The notes below the pieces were generated by a model, which worked only from the letters and a program-made list of their open reading frames with translations, was not told the DNA's origin and ran no database searches. From NCBI GenBank assembly GCA_948823415.1, contig CAQKRU010000006.1:1-51143 (forward strand): a stretch of 51,143 bases of DNA. Direction: 5' to 3'. The translations under genes and the position numbers were made by a program. The first letter of the stretch is position 1; each line of letters begins with the position of its first letter. This document shows positions 13,564 through 22,003 of the stretch, piece after piece. This DNA comes from an uncultured Eubacteriales bacterium (GTDB lineage: Bacteria; Bacillota; Clostridia; Oscillospirales; Acutalibacteraceae).

Positions 13564-15921
13564 TTGACAGAAAAAAAAGACTTGAAATCGAAAAAAAAAG
13601 CGAGGCCAAAAGCCAGGCAGGAAGAGCCCGCCAGCTTAAACAACCGAGTGTTATCTATAATAATCTTTGCAACGGCGGTGTTTTTGCTGTGCTTGGTGCT
13701 CATAAAGGGCGAGAATGTCTGGTTCTTTTTACATAATTTTATTTTAGGACTTTTTGGTAAAATCGCGATATTTTGGCCAGTGGTGCTGCTTTACATCGCG
13801 GGGACGACGGCAATGGATCAACCGAGGGAGAGGGCTGGCGCAAAGGTCGTACTGTCGGTGATCGTGATCTTTTTGCTGTGCACGTCGGTGTACATTTTTG
13901 AAGAAGTGCCGCAGCTTGCGGATGCGAATTATTTCCAGAGCTTATTAGAGCTTTATAAAAGAGGCGAACAAGCCACTGGAGCCGGTTTTTTTAGCGGAAT
14001 TTTGGGCATACCGGTGATATATCTTTTTGGGGCGGTTGGCGCCAGAATAACTATTTCGCTGCTGCTTTTTGTCGCAACGATGCTTTTGACGGGGATAAGC
14101 CTGGCGACGCTTTACAACGCGCTAAAGAAGGTCGTAGTTTTTGTTGCGGATGGCCTTAAGAGCTGCTTTTTGAAGGCTGAACCTGACGAGGATGACGATG
14201 AAACTCACACAAGATTCCCGGATCATCCGGTAAAATCGAATGCAATTTTTGAGAGATTGAAAGAAAACGCGGCACAGAAATTCGCAAAAGGCAATAGTGA
14301 CGAGGTGTTTGAGGATTCTGCGAAAAAAGCCGCCGAGGCATTTATTGAAAAAAACAAAAAGAAAAAGGTTGAATCTGCGGAGTTTGAGGTAAGCGAGGTC
14401 AAGCTGACGCCCGACAAAACGGACGAAAGTACATATAATTACCCGCCGGCTTCGCTTTTGGAGCCAACAAAAGAGCAAAATCAGGCTGATATCCGGCACG
14501 AGCTGCAGACAAATGGCCAGATGCTGGTGGATACGCTTAATAGCTTTGCGGTCCAGACGAAGATTGTGGATATAAGCCGCGGCCCGGCGGTTACCCGATA
14601 TGAACTTCAGCCGGCGGCGGGCGTAAAAATCAGCAAGATTACGAACCTTGCGGACGACATTGCCCTTAATTTGGCGGCTTTGGGGGTGCGCATTGAGGCG
14701 CCCATCCCAGGCAAGGCCGCTGTGGGGATCGAGATTCCGAATAAGATCGTGAACATTGTTAAGATGCGCGAGCTGGTTAATTCGGACGAATTTGCAAACT
14801 CGAAGAGCAAACTGACGGTTATTTTGGGGCGCGACATTGCTGGGAACGTGACTCTTGCGGACTTGTCTAAGATGCCACATTTGTTGATTGCCGGATCTAC
14901 GGGATCGGGTAAGTCTGTGTGCATAAATTCGTTCATTATAAGCCTGCTCTATAAGGCGAGCCCCGAGGAAGTCCGCCTGCTTATGATCGACCCGAAGGTG
15001 GTTGAGCTTGGCATATACAACGGGATTCCGCATCTTTTGGTGCCTGTCGTTACGGACCCGCGCAAGGCCGCCGGGGCGCTCAACTGGGCGGTTACGGAGA
15101 TGCTCAAGAGGTACAACATTTTTGCCGAAAACAACGTGCGCGATTTGACATCTTATAACAAAATGGTGCAAAATAAGATGAAATCTGGGGTTGCGAGGGG
15201 CGAAGAAGAAAAGTTTGAGAAAATGCCGCAGATTGTAATAATCATCGATGAGCTGGCGGACTTAATGATGGCGGCGCCAAACGAAGTCGAAGATGCGATA
15301 TGTCGGCTGGCGCAGATGGCTCGTGCTGCCGGGATGCATTTGGTTATTGCTACGCAGAGGCCTTCTGTGGACGTTATTACCGGAGTCATAAAGGCTAATA
15401 TTCCCAGCAGAATCGCGCTTTCGGTTTCTTCACAGATTGACTCTAGGACTATTCTTGACTCTAGCGGGGCGGAAAAGCTGCTTGGCCGAGGCGACATGCT
15501 GTTTTCGCCAATTGGAGCCTCCAAACCGCTGCGGGTGCAGGGCTGCTTTTTGACGGACAAAGAAATCGAGAACGTTCTGAGCTTTATCAAAAACAACGGC
15601 CAAAACGAGTACGACCAGACGGTGATTGAGGAGATTGAGAAGAACGCGGTGCAGGAGCCTTCTAAGGAGGAGAAGTTCGATGACAACAAAGAGCAAGACC
15701 CGATGCTGAAAGAGGCGATAAACTGCGTTATGGAAGTAGGCCAGGCTTCGACATCCTTGCTGCAGCGGCGGCTGAGGTTGGGTTATGCAAGGGCGGGCCG
15801 GCTTATTGACGAGATGGAGCGAATGGGCATTGTGGGGCCGCACGAGGGGTCTAAGCCCAGGCAGATTTTAGTCAAAAATTATCAGATGCTGGACAACAAA
15901 GAGCCACTCAACAGGCAGTAG
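13564..15921 (+). CDS. spoIIIE: DNA translocase FtsK/SpoIIIE
   Basis: About 785 residues. The N-terminus has four or so membrane segments (residues about 25-190), then an acidic and Lys-rich linker, then the motor. Seen: Walker A AGSTGSGKS, Walker B VIIIDELADLMM, the RAAGMHLVIATQRPSVDVITG signature, and a C-terminal winged-helix gamma domain (QASTSLLQRRLRLGYARAGR). It pumps chromosomal DNA through the division or sporulation septum. FtsK and SpoIIIE cannot be separated by sequence alone; only one copy is in the window. The chosen start is TTG 13564, preceded by GAGGGG at a good distance; a TTG at 13528 is less well placed. Confidence 0.93.
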   Translation: MTEKKDLKSKKKARPKARQEEPASLNNRVLSIIIFATAVFLLCLVLIKGENVWFFLHNFILGLFGKIAIFWPVVLLYIAGTTAMDQPRERAGAKVVLSVIVIFLLCTSVYIFEEVPQLADANYFQSLLELYKRGEQATGAGFFSGILGIPVIYLFGAVGARITISLLLFVATMLLTGISLATLYNALKKVVVFVADGLKSCFLKAEPDEDDDETHTRFPDHPVKSNAIFERLKENAAQKFAKGNSDEVFEDSAKKAAEAFIEKNKKKKVESAEFEVSEVKLTPDKTDESTYNYPPASLLEPTKEQNQADIRHELQTNGQMLVDTLNSFAVQTKIVDISRGPAVTRYELQPAAGVKISKITNLADDIALNLAALGVRIEAPIPGKAAVGIEIPNKIVNIVKMRELVNSDEFANSKSKLTVILGRDIAGNVTLADLSKMPHLLIAGSTGSGKSVCINSFIISLLYKASPEEVRLLMIDPKVVELGIYNGIPHLLVPVVTDPRKAAGALNWAVTEMLKRYNIFAENNVRDLTSYNKMVQNKMKSGVARGEEEKFEKMPQIVIIIDELADLMMAAPNEVEDAICRLAQMARAAGMHLVIATQRPSVDVITGVIKANIPSRIALSVSSQIDSRTILDSSGAEKLLGRGDMLFSPIGASKPLRVQGCFLTDKEIENVLSFIKNNGQNEYDQTVIEEIEKNAVQEPSKEEKFDDNKEQDPMLKEAINCVMEVGQASTSLLQRRLRLGYARAGRLIDEMERMGIVGPHEGSKPRQILVKNYQMLDNKEPLNRQ

Positions 15922-15953
15922 GACTTGGACGAGACGGTTAGAGGGAGCGTTTT

Positions 15954-16901
15954 ATGCAGAATAATTTTAAGAGCACTCAAAAGAAAAAAAGGTTGCTGAT
16001 TCTTTCTTTTTCTTTGGCGATTATCCTTGGAGCTGCAGCCGTGGCTATAATCGAGGGCTTTGGGATTCCGATTTGGAGTAGGATATTTAAGACCTGCTCG
16101 GTTGGCGAGTTTTCGGGCACGGTGGACGATTACCCGATGAGTGTGCATGTTTTGGACGTTGGCAAGGCGGACTGCATTTTTATCACTTGCGAGGGCAAGA
16201 ACATCCTGATTGACGCGGGCGAGACGAGCATTTACAAGGTTGTGAACGAGTATCTGCACAAGATGAAGGTGAAGACGATCGATCAGCTGATATTGAGCCA
16301 TCAACACAGCGACCACGTGGGCGGCATGGGCTATGTTGTGAATGAGTTTGACGTGGGGGCCTTTATGATGCCGCATTTAAAGGATGAAATGATCCCGACT
16401 TTTAGGTCCTATGAGCGCTTGCTGAAGGCGCTTGACAAAAAGGGGATAAGGGCGGAGGTGCCAGAGCCGGGACGGTTTTTTTACATAGGGCCGATGAAAA
16501 TTGAGATTTTGGCGCCACTTTTCCAGTACGACAACATGAACAATAACTCGATCGTCGTTAAAATCACCTACAAAAACAGAAGTTTTCTATTTACTGGCGA
16601 CGCGGAGAAGGAGTCGGAGCGAGACATGATCGCGGCGGGATATGATCTGAAGGCGGACGTTTTGAAGGTGGGGCACCACGGAAGCCGAACCTCGACCTCG
16701 CAGGCGTTTTTGAATAAGGTTGCGCCGACTTATGCCGTGATTTCGGTTGGCGAGTACAAGAACAGACTGCCCAAGAAGGAAATTCTGAACAGGTTGGAGA
16801 AAAGCAACGTAAAGGTTTACCGCACGGACTGGGCTGGCACGGTGATTTTTGCGACGAATGGTGACGACTTGAAGGTGTTTTGCGAGAAAGAGGGTGCTTA
16901 G
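15954..16901 (+). CDS. ComEC-like metallo-beta-lactamase-fold hydrolase with membrane anchor
   Basis: A 315-residue protein. An N-terminal signal anchor (residues about 12-35) is followed by a metallo-beta-lactamase domain. Seen: VLDVGKADCIFI, the metal site SHQHSDHVGG, FTGDAEKESE, and VGHHGSRTSTS with the later metal-binding His. This is the domain found at the C-terminus of ComEC, here as an independent extracytoplasmic protein. Such stand-alone proteins are common in Clostridia, and their substrate (nucleic acid or another phosphodiester) is not established. GAGGGAG lies six bases before ATG 15954. The DUF3006 gene follows three bases after the stop. Confidence 0.9.
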   Translation: MQNNFKSTQKKKRLLILSFSLAIILGAAAVAIIEGFGIPIWSRIFKTCSVGEFSGTVDDYPMSVHVLDVGKADCIFITCEGKNILIDAGETSIYKVVNEYLHKMKVKTIDQLILSHQHSDHVGGMGYVVNEFDVGAFMMPHLKDEMIPTFRSYERLLKALDKKGIRAEVPEPGRFFYIGPMKIEILAPLFQYDNMNNNSIVVKITYKNRSFLFTGDAEKESERDMIAAGYDLKADVLKVGHHGSRTSTSQAFLNKVAPTYAVISVGEYKNRLPKKEILNRLEKSNVKVYRTDWAGTVIFATNGDDLKVFCEKEGA

Positions 16902-16904
16902 CCT

Positions 16905-17129
16905 ATGATGATGCTGTCGATTGACCGGTTTGACGGTGTGTATGCGATTTGCGAGGGTGACGAAGAAAAGCTGTATGCTATAGAAAAGTCCGAATTGCCA
17001 AAGGGGTCAAAGCCTGGTGACGTTTTGAGGCTATCTTCGGACGGAAGTTTGACTCTGGACGAGGATGAGACAAAGCGCCGAAAAGAGCGGATAAAAAAGC
17101 TGCAGGACAGGCTGTTTGGGGCAGAGTAG
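16905..17129 (+). CDS. DUF3006 family small protein
   Basis: 74 residues opening with LSIDRFDGVYAICE, characteristic of DUF3006, and ending in a Lys/Arg-rich helix. Function unknown. It starts three bases after the ComEC-like hydrolase gene, a pairing often seen in Firmicutes, so the two are almost certainly cotranscribed. The start is ATG 16905, with GAGGGTG nine bases upstream. Confidence 0.85.
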   Translation: MMMLSIDRFDGVYAICEGDEEKLYAIEKSELPKGSKPGDVLRLSSDGSLTLDEDETKRRKERIKKLQDRLFGAE

Positions 17130-17167
17130 GCTGCATGGCTTGATTTTACAAAATAAGGAGAACTAGA

Positions 17168-17755
17168 ATGAGCTTTAAAGAAGAATTTGTGGAAATATAT
17201 AGGAATTTTATTAAACGGCCGGGCGCGGCGGAGCTGCTTAGTTGGCTTTCGTCTACGGACTTTTTTACGGCGCCGGCGAGCACGAAATATCACTGCGCGT
17301 GCGAGGGAGGACTGGCTCAGCACAGCGTGAGCGTCTACAAAACGCTTAGAGAGCGCTACTTTGACGAGGAAACTGACACAGAAGAGAGCTTTGCGGTGTG
17401 CGGGTTGCTGCATGACTTGTGCAAGGCGGAGTTTTATAAAGTATCAACGAGGAACGTGAAAAACGAGGTGACTGGAGCATGGGAAAAGCAGCCGTTTTAT
17501 GCGATTGACGACAGTTTTCCTTACGGCCATGGAGAGAAATCCGTGTTTTTGATTGAGCGCTTCATGAGGCTAAAACCAGCAGAGGCAATGGCGATCCGGT
17601 GGCATATGGGCGGATTCGACAGCGCAGCCAAGGGTGGCGACTTTTCGATTAGCGTGGCGTATGAAAAATATCCGCTGGCGGTGAAGCTCCATCTTGCCGA
17701 CGTGGAGTCCTCTTATTTGCGAGAGAGACATACCTCCGAAGTTGTAAAAAGGTGA
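17168..17755 (+). CDS. HD-domain phosphohydrolase-like protein
   Basis: A 195-residue protein with the HD metal-binding pattern: His in GGLAQHSV, the His-Asp pair in LLHDLCKAEF, a His in YGHGEKSV, and a final Asp in LHLADVESSYLRE. HD proteins hydrolyse phosphate esters of nucleotides or nucleic acids; the substrate here is unknown. The start ATG 17168 has AAGGAG seven bases upstream. It is probably the last gene of the ComEC-like/DUF3006 group. The secreted-protein island, with its own promoter, begins 72 bp later. Confidence 0.85.
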   Translation: MSFKEEFVEIYRNFIKRPGAAELLSWLSSTDFFTAPASTKYHCACEGGLAQHSVSVYKTLRERYFDEETDTEESFAVCGLLHDLCKAEFYKVSTRNVKNEVTGAWEKQPFYAIDDSFPYGHGEKSVFLIERFMRLKPAEAMAIRWHMGGFDSAAKGGDFSISVAYEKYPLAVKLHLADVESSYLRERHTSEVVKR

Positions 17756-17766
17756 AAAATTTATTC

Positions 17767-17795
17767 TTGACAAAGCACACCCGCCGTGTGATAAT
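17767..17795 (+). promoter_or_regulatory. Sigma-A promoter of the first secreted-protein gene, with internal palindrome
   Basis: TTGACA (17767-17772), a 17-nt spacer and GATAAT (17790-17795) with an extended -10 TG. Inside the spacer, CACAC (17776-17780) pairs with GTGTG (17786-17790), a possible operator. Confidence 0.8.
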
Positions 17796-17827
17796 GTAAT
17801 GCAAATTTAGAAGGGTGTGGTGTGTAA

Positions 17828-18430
17828 ATGTTAAAAAAAGTGGCGTCTATGGGCTTTGTGGCATTTTTTGGTTTCGGACTGGTAGCAAATATTTGTTCGG
17901 CTAGTAATGGATGTTATAATGTGCCTGATAAGTGGACAGGTTATGTCCCCACTAGTATTAAAGATGGTAATGCGCCGGCTAAGTGGATGGGTTTTGTCCC
18001 TACTTGGACAAACGATGAATATTCTCCTTATGGAAGCACTACGGATTATAATGACGACGATGAATATTTTGTTTATGGCGATAGCACAACAGATTACAAT
18101 TATGATGGTAGCAATGAAGATTCTGATTATGATGACAGTACTAAAGACTTTTCTTATGATAGTAGCAATGCGAATATTTGTCGTAAGGGTGGTTTGCCAC
18201 CAGGAAGGCAATGTAAAAAGTGGGCAGAATATCAAAAGAATTTAGCTAAGCAGCAAAATAATCAGTCAGGCAATAAAAGCGACCAAGCAAATGTTTATGA
18301 AGAAAAATCGGACAACAGTAGTGATGATGATTTTGATTTTTATCTTGACAGAAAGCGTGTAAGAGAAGAACAACTTCAAGAAGACGAAGACCTCAAAGAT
18401 ATGGACAAAGAAGCAGTATGGGGAAAATAA
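17828..18430 (+). CDS. Small secreted acidic protein, paralogue 1
   Basis: 200 residues, no known family. A signal peptide ends in NICSAS, with likely cleavage after CSA. The mature part has two copies of a Trp-containing repeat (KWTGYVP and KWMGFVP), then Tyr/Asp-rich repeats (STTDYN, DSTTDYNYD, DDSTKDFSYD), and a charged tail with SDNSSDDDFDFY that recurs in paralogue 2. Two Cys lie in NICRKGGLPPGRQCKKW. The start is ATG 17828, with AAGGGTG upstream. First of a tandem family; it reads as exported and largely unstructured. Function unknown. Confidence 0.8.
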   Translation: MLKKVASMGFVAFFGFGLVANICSASNGCYNVPDKWTGYVPTSIKDGNAPAKWMGFVPTWTNDEYSPYGSTTDYNDDDEYFVYGDSTTDYNYDGSNEDSDYDDSTKDFSYDSSNANICRKGGLPPGRQCKKWAEYQKNLAKQQNNQSGNKSDQANVYEEKSDNSSDDDFDFYLDRKRVREEQLQEDEDLKDMDKEAVWGK

Positions 18431-18528
18431 GGAGAAACAATTATTACCATATGAATATTTTACACTAGATAAGGTTAATTAAGTTAAAAATGAGTGTTTA
18501 AAATTAATGTATGAGGTGTAAAGTTATG
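18430..18528 (+). repeat. Intergenic repeat copy 1 with promoter and ribosome binding site
   Basis: The region from the stop of paralogue 1 to the start of paralogue 2 resembles 19267-19362; the last 60 bp are nearly identical. It carries a promoter-like TTAATT (18475-18480), 17 nt, TTAAAA (18498-18503), and the GAGGTGTAAA leader. Confidence 0.7.
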
Positions 18529-18792
18529 TTGAAAAAAGTGATGTCTATGGGCTTGGTGGCATTTTTTGGCGTTGGCTTGATGACAAACACTTGTTTGGCG
18601 GCAATGTCCATAATACCGGAAGTTTTGGGAAAACCTTCATCTAACTGGCAAAGTAGTGGAGAAGAATCGGACAACAGCAGTGATGACGATCCGGATTATT
18701 ATATTGTCAGAAAAGAGAGAAGAGAAGAAAGACAAAGAGAAAAAGAAGATTTAGAAAAATGGAGGAAAGAAAGAGTTCAAGAAAGAAAATAA
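18526..18792 (+). CDS. Small secreted acidic protein, paralogue 2
   Basis: 88 residues from ATG 18526, which has AGGTG seven bases upstream. The in-frame ATG at 18511 lies before the Shine-Dalgarno sequence and is rejected. The signal peptide MLKKVMSMGLVAFFGVGL ends in NTCLAA and is nearly that of paralogue 1. The mature protein keeps only the C-terminal module, SDNSSDDDPDYY, then an Arg/Glu/Lys helix. It looks like a shortened duplicate of paralogue 1. Function unknown. Confidence 0.75.
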   Translation: MLKKVMSMGLVAFFGVGLMTNTCLAAMSIIPEVLGKPSSNWQSSGEESDNSSDDDPDYYIVRKERREERQREKEDLEKWRKERVQERK

Positions 18793-18897
18793 TAAAAGGC
18801 AAATAATAGCTGAAATATAGCAAGTGGCATGAGACTAAGGACTTGAGCGTAATTTGGTGTTCATATTGTTATTTAATAATGTGTGAGGGTTAAAATT

Positions 18898-19269
18898 ATG
18901 CAAAAAAAAGATGCCTTAAAAAAAGTGAAATTGATTGTTTTAATAGCACTATTTCTTGGCCTTGGCTTAGTCATGAATATTTGTTTTGCTAGTTATGCAA
19001 CCGAAGTATCCCGTGCACGTCAAATAGAAATGCAAAAAACGAACGAGAATATTCTTGTGTCGCAACGTCATCGCCCGCGGATGCTGACTGATCACAAAAT
19101 TGCGATGCAGGGGTATGAGTATAGGGAAAGAGAAAATCAGCAAAAAGTAATGAAAAATGGTGACGATGATTATATTTTTGATGAAGGAAAGTGGGCAGAA
19201 GAGCAAAAAACAGAAATTGGGGACCTCGATGATATGCGTACAAAGGCAGCATGGGAAGAAGAGAAATAA
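18898..19269 (+). CDS. Small secreted charged protein, paralogue 3
   Basis: 123 residues from ATG 18898, with GAGGG upstream. The signal peptide ends in NICFAS, with cleavage likely after CFA. The mature part has no Cys, is strongly charged, and ends in a DDDYIFDEGKWAEEQK...AAWEEEK segment that matches the tail pattern of paralogue 1 (WAEYQK and EAVW). No known family. Confidence 0.72.
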   Translation: MQKKDALKKVKLIVLIALFLGLGLVMNICFASYATEVSRARQIEMQKTNENILVSQRHRPRMLTDHKIAMQGYEYRERENQQKVMKNGDDDYIFDEGKWAEEQKTEIGDLDDMRTKAAWEEEK

Positions 19270-19362
19270 TTACCGTTGTCAGATGAATTATATTTCGGTG
19301 GACAAGGTTGATTAAGTTTAAAATGAGTGTTTAAAAATTAATGTATGAGGTGTAAAATTATG
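19267..19362 (+). repeat. Intergenic repeat copy 2 with promoter and ribosome binding site
   Basis: Second copy of the 18430-18528 region. TTGATT (19308-19313), 17 nt, TTAAAA (19331-19336), then GAGGTGTAAA and the ATG of paralogue 4. Confidence 0.7.
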
Positions 19363-19953
19363 CTAAAAAAGAATTTATCTAAAAAAATTACCTCGGCAGT
19401 TTTGGCAATATTTTTTTTATGTGTCTCAGTGGCGCCGGTTTGTTTTGCAAGTAATCCACCAAAAAAGCAGCCTAAACCTAAATTAGAAAAAAAATCTTCT
19501 TGGATGAATGTACCGCCACCATCCAAAGGTTTTAGTTATAATTTAGGAGAGAGCAGCACGGATGATGGAGATGATTATGATGGAAAGCCTATTTCTCCGG
19601 AAGAAGACCATGAATACAAAAAATGGGAAAAGTCAGCGTTAAATGACAACAATTACGTAACAAATTTTGAAGAAGAGGAAGAAGAGGAGGAAGAATGGAA
19701 TGAGCGGACTCCAAATGGATACAGGCAAGTTGGAGACTATATTTCTACTACCGAAGAAGCGAATAATAATTTAAATGACAACGATAATCATAGTGCTAAT
19801 GCAGAAGAAAGTGGCACTCAGAATGGTAACACGGCAATAAATAACTATGGCCAAAATAATTTGGAGCCTTCCCAGAATGCTAGCCAAAGAGGCAACCAAG
19901 GAACCGTTACGCCTTGGCATTTAATAGTTTTTGACGATAATAACAACGAATAG
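19360..19953 (+). CDS. Small secreted acidic protein, paralogue 4
   Basis: 197 residues from ATG 19360. The signal peptide ends in PVCFAS. The mature region opens with a Pro/Lys stretch, has a nine-Glu run broken by one Trp, and a TPNGYRQVGDY motif also found in paralogue 5 (TPNGYTSVNDF). The tail is Asn/Gln/Ser-rich. Predicted disordered and exported. No family recognised. Confidence 0.75.
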   Translation: MLKKNLSKKITSAVLAIFFLCVSVAPVCFASNPPKKQPKPKLEKKSSWMNVPPPSKGFSYNLGESSTDDGDDYDGKPISPEEDHEYKKWEKSALNDNNYVTNFEEEEEEEEEWNERTPNGYRQVGDYISTTEEANNNLNDNDNHSANAEESGTQNGNTAINNYGQNNLEPSQNASQRGNQGTVTPWHLIVFDDNNNE

Positions 19954-20039
19954 ATATGCTTAGGATGGCTTTTTGCGTTGAAGTTTATCGTTAAATGTAA
20001 TCATAGTAAAATTTAAGAATGTGTGGTGCAAAAAGATTT

Positions 20040-20579
20040 ATGCTGAATAAAAATTTGTTTAGAGTGTTTTCTTTTGTGATATTTTTTTGTTTCGTTTTGG
20101 TATCACCGATCTGTTTGGCAAGTAACCAAAATGGAAAAACTCCAAATGGATATACTTCTGTTAACGATTTCCGGGCTAGTTCTGACGAGGAAGAAACCAA
20201 CAAACGAGGTAATAGCTTAATAGAAGGCAGTGCCCAAAGTAACAATGTTAATGAAAAAGAACCAGGAAATGGGGAAGAAGATTTGGATGTTCTTTTTGTA
20301 GAAGCCGAGCTTGTGCAGGAAGAACCTAACAATTATCCTAACAATTTAACAGAAAATAACAACCAAAGCAACAGTGCTAATGGAGAAGAACCTGATGAAG
20401 AAAGTTGGCATGAAGAAGAGGATGAAAAATCAGATTTTGGGGAAGAGGAAGAGGAGGAAGAATGTGGGGAAGGGTACAATTTTAACACAGAAGAGGAATC
20501 TTTGGAAGAGGATACTCCTGAACTAGAAGTAAACGATGGAGACTATGACGCTGATGACGAGGATGATTATTATATTTAA
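20040..20579 (+). CDS. Small secreted acidic protein, paralogue 5
   Basis: 179 residues from ATG 20040 (MLNKNLFRVF). The further-upstream ATG 20019 precedes the ribosome-site region and is not used. The signal peptide ends in PICLAS. The mature part has TPNGYTSVNDF, Asn/Ser-rich spacers and long Glu/Asp runs, giving a very low isoelectric point. Promoter elements upstream are less clear than for paralogue 6. Confidence 0.75.
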   Translation: MLNKNLFRVFSFVIFFCFVLVSPICLASNQNGKTPNGYTSVNDFRASSDEEETNKRGNSLIEGSAQSNNVNEKEPGNGEEDLDVLFVEAELVQEEPNNYPNNLTENNNQSNSANGEEPDEESWHEEEDEKSDFGEEEEEEECGEGYNFNTEEESLEEDTPELEVNDGDYDADDEDDYYI

Positions 20580-20621
20580 GTAAGGAACGGTAAAATTTTG
20601 ATGGGCTATAGTTTTTTAGCG

Positions 20622-20650
20622 TTGATTATTGAATTTAGTTGTGGTAAAAT
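20622..20650 (+). promoter_or_regulatory. Sigma-A promoter of paralogue 6
   Basis: TTGATT (20622-20627), a 17-nt spacer and TAAAAT (20645-20650), followed by the GGTGGTGTAAA leader. Confidence 0.75.
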
Positions 20651-20678
20651 ATGAAAATAGGTGGTGTAAAAAGATTTT

Positions 20679-21143
20679 ATGTTGAATAAAAATTTGTTTA
20701 AAAGGTTTTTTCTGCCTGCTTTTGTGGTGTTTTTTTGCTTCATTTTAGCAATGCCTACGCCTTGCTTCGCTAGTGGGCATCGGGAGGTTCCCAATTATAG
20801 TGAAAAAGAATCTTATGATGGAAGTTGGTGCGAGGAAGAAGAGGAAGATTGGTTAGAAGAAATATATAAAGAATTAAGCCCTAGAGACGATGATTCGGAT
20901 CCTTCTGGCGGAGGCAACGGTGATAAAGATCTAAAAAATTATAATTCTGCTGGTTTAGATGCAGCAGGAACTACCTCGTTAATCCCGCAAAACGTTTGTG
21001 GAGAGGAAGAAGAATACTTGCCAGGTGTTTGTGAAACAAGTATACCGAAGGATTTTAAAGAGGAAGAAGATGGAGAGAAGGAAGTGTATGGCTATGGTGG
21101 ATACGTACCTATAGGACAAATTCCACGCTTTATAAATGCTTAA
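20679..21143 (+). CDS. Small secreted acidic protein, paralogue 6
   Basis: 154 residues. The start MLNKNLFKRFF is nearly that of paralogue 5. The signal peptide ends in TPCFAS. The mature protein has a WCEEEEEDWLEE patch, a Gly/Asp segment, and a Gly/Tyr-rich end (GYGGYVPIGQIP). Three Cys occur in the mature part. No known family. Confidence 0.74.
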   Translation: MLNKNLFKRFFLPAFVVFFCFILAMPTPCFASGHREVPNYSEKESYDGSWCEEEEEDWLEEIYKELSPRDDDSDPSGGGNGDKDLKNYNSAGLDAAGTTSLIPQNVCGEEEEYLPGVCETSIPKDFKEEEDGEKEVYGYGGYVPIGQIPRFINA

Positions 21144-21202
21144 TAAGTTTTAAAATGTTATTTATGATTATAGTGAAGTTGGAAAGGTGTATGTTAAATT
21201 TT

Positions 21203-21892
21203 ATGTTAAAGAAAAATTTGTTAAAAAAAGTTAGCTCAGCAGTTTTGGCAATGTGCTTTTTTGTTTGTTTAGATTTCGGTTGTTTAGCTATGTATCCGAA
21301 CGCAGGAGAAAACCCCACTGAAGACGAGTTTGGGATAAGCACTTCGGATGAAAGCGTAGATGAGCTTGAAAGTAATGAGACAAATGGATCTTCTTACAAG
21401 GAATATGTAACTGAACTTATTAGGAAAGCAGCTAATAAGGCACTTGGGAACGAGTTTGGGATAAGCACTTCGGATGAAAGTGAAGATGAACCAGAAAATT
21501 ATAACCATGAGAATGAACCAAAAAGAGATTTTATCGAGGCAGGCCCGTTTAATGGCGTATCTATTGAATATTTAGTCAGAACTATTAGCGAGGAAGCTAA
21601 TAGGGCGCTTAAAAACGGCAAAGATATAAATGATGTGAATGAAAGTGCAGATAAACAAGAAATTGAAAACGGCAAAGACGCGGCAACAATGTCAGACGGC
21701 GGGGTATATTCTTTTGGCTCTAGCGAAAGCAACGAATATGAAAATAACCAGAATGAATTAAATGACAGGGAGTCAACGAAAAATTATTTTAAGGCAACAA
21801 CGCCTAAAATATCTAGAGTTGTGCTTAATGGTCCAAGCAAGGCAGATGTTTACTCAGATGAGGCCGTTCTACCTCTGGGCTCTGAAGAGTAA
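21203..21892 (+). CDS. Small secreted acidic protein, paralogue 7
   Basis: About 229 residues from ATG 21203 (MLKKNLLKK, matching paralogue 4). ATG 21191 and 21155 are in-frame alternatives. The signal peptide ends in GCLAM. Internally duplicated: a unit with EFGISTSDES is repeated (31 bp identical at 21324-21354 and 21450-21480), each linked to a short helix containing (K/E)EAN(K/R)AL. No known family. Confidence 0.74.
   Translation: MLKKNLLKKVSSAVLAMCFFVCLDFGCLAMYPNAGENPTEDEFGISTSDESVDELESNETNGSSYKEYVTELIRKAANKALGNEFGISTSDESEDEPENYNHENEPKRDFIEAGPFNGVSIEYLVRTISEEANRALKNGKDINDVNESADKQEIENGKDAATMSDGGVYSFGSSESNEYENNQNELNDRESTKNYFKATTPKISRVVLNGPSKADVYSDEAVLPLGSEE
21324..21480 (+). repeat. 31-bp direct repeat inside paralogue 7
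   Basis: Bases 21324-21354 and 21450-21480 are identical and 126 bp apart, a multiple of three, so an in-frame internal duplication. Confidence 0.85.
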
Positions 21893-21947
21893 AATGAATA
21901 AGTAAATGTTGAAACAAAAGAGAGTTAATTTTAACAAAATTTAAATA

Positions 21948-21976
21948 TTGACTATTATTTGCAATTATGCTAAAAT
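21948..21976 (+). promoter_or_regulatory. Sigma-A promoter of the 22004 gene
   Basis: TTGACT (21948-21953), a 17-nt spacer and TAAAAT (21971-21976), with TG one base before the -10 hexamer. Confidence 0.8.
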
Positions 21977-22003
21977 ATAAAAATACGTGAGGTTAAAGAT
22001 TTT

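Noticed and set aside
14122..15171. 349-codon minus-strand frame inside ftsK
   Set aside because: Shadow of a gene with clear Walker motifs on the plus strand; Arg/His/Leu-rich composition typical of antisense.
18511..18525. Upstream ATG starts (MRCKV type) for island genes
   Set aside because: These ATGs overlap or precede the Shine-Dalgarno AGGTG; starting at the next ATG gives matching signal peptides in all paralogues.
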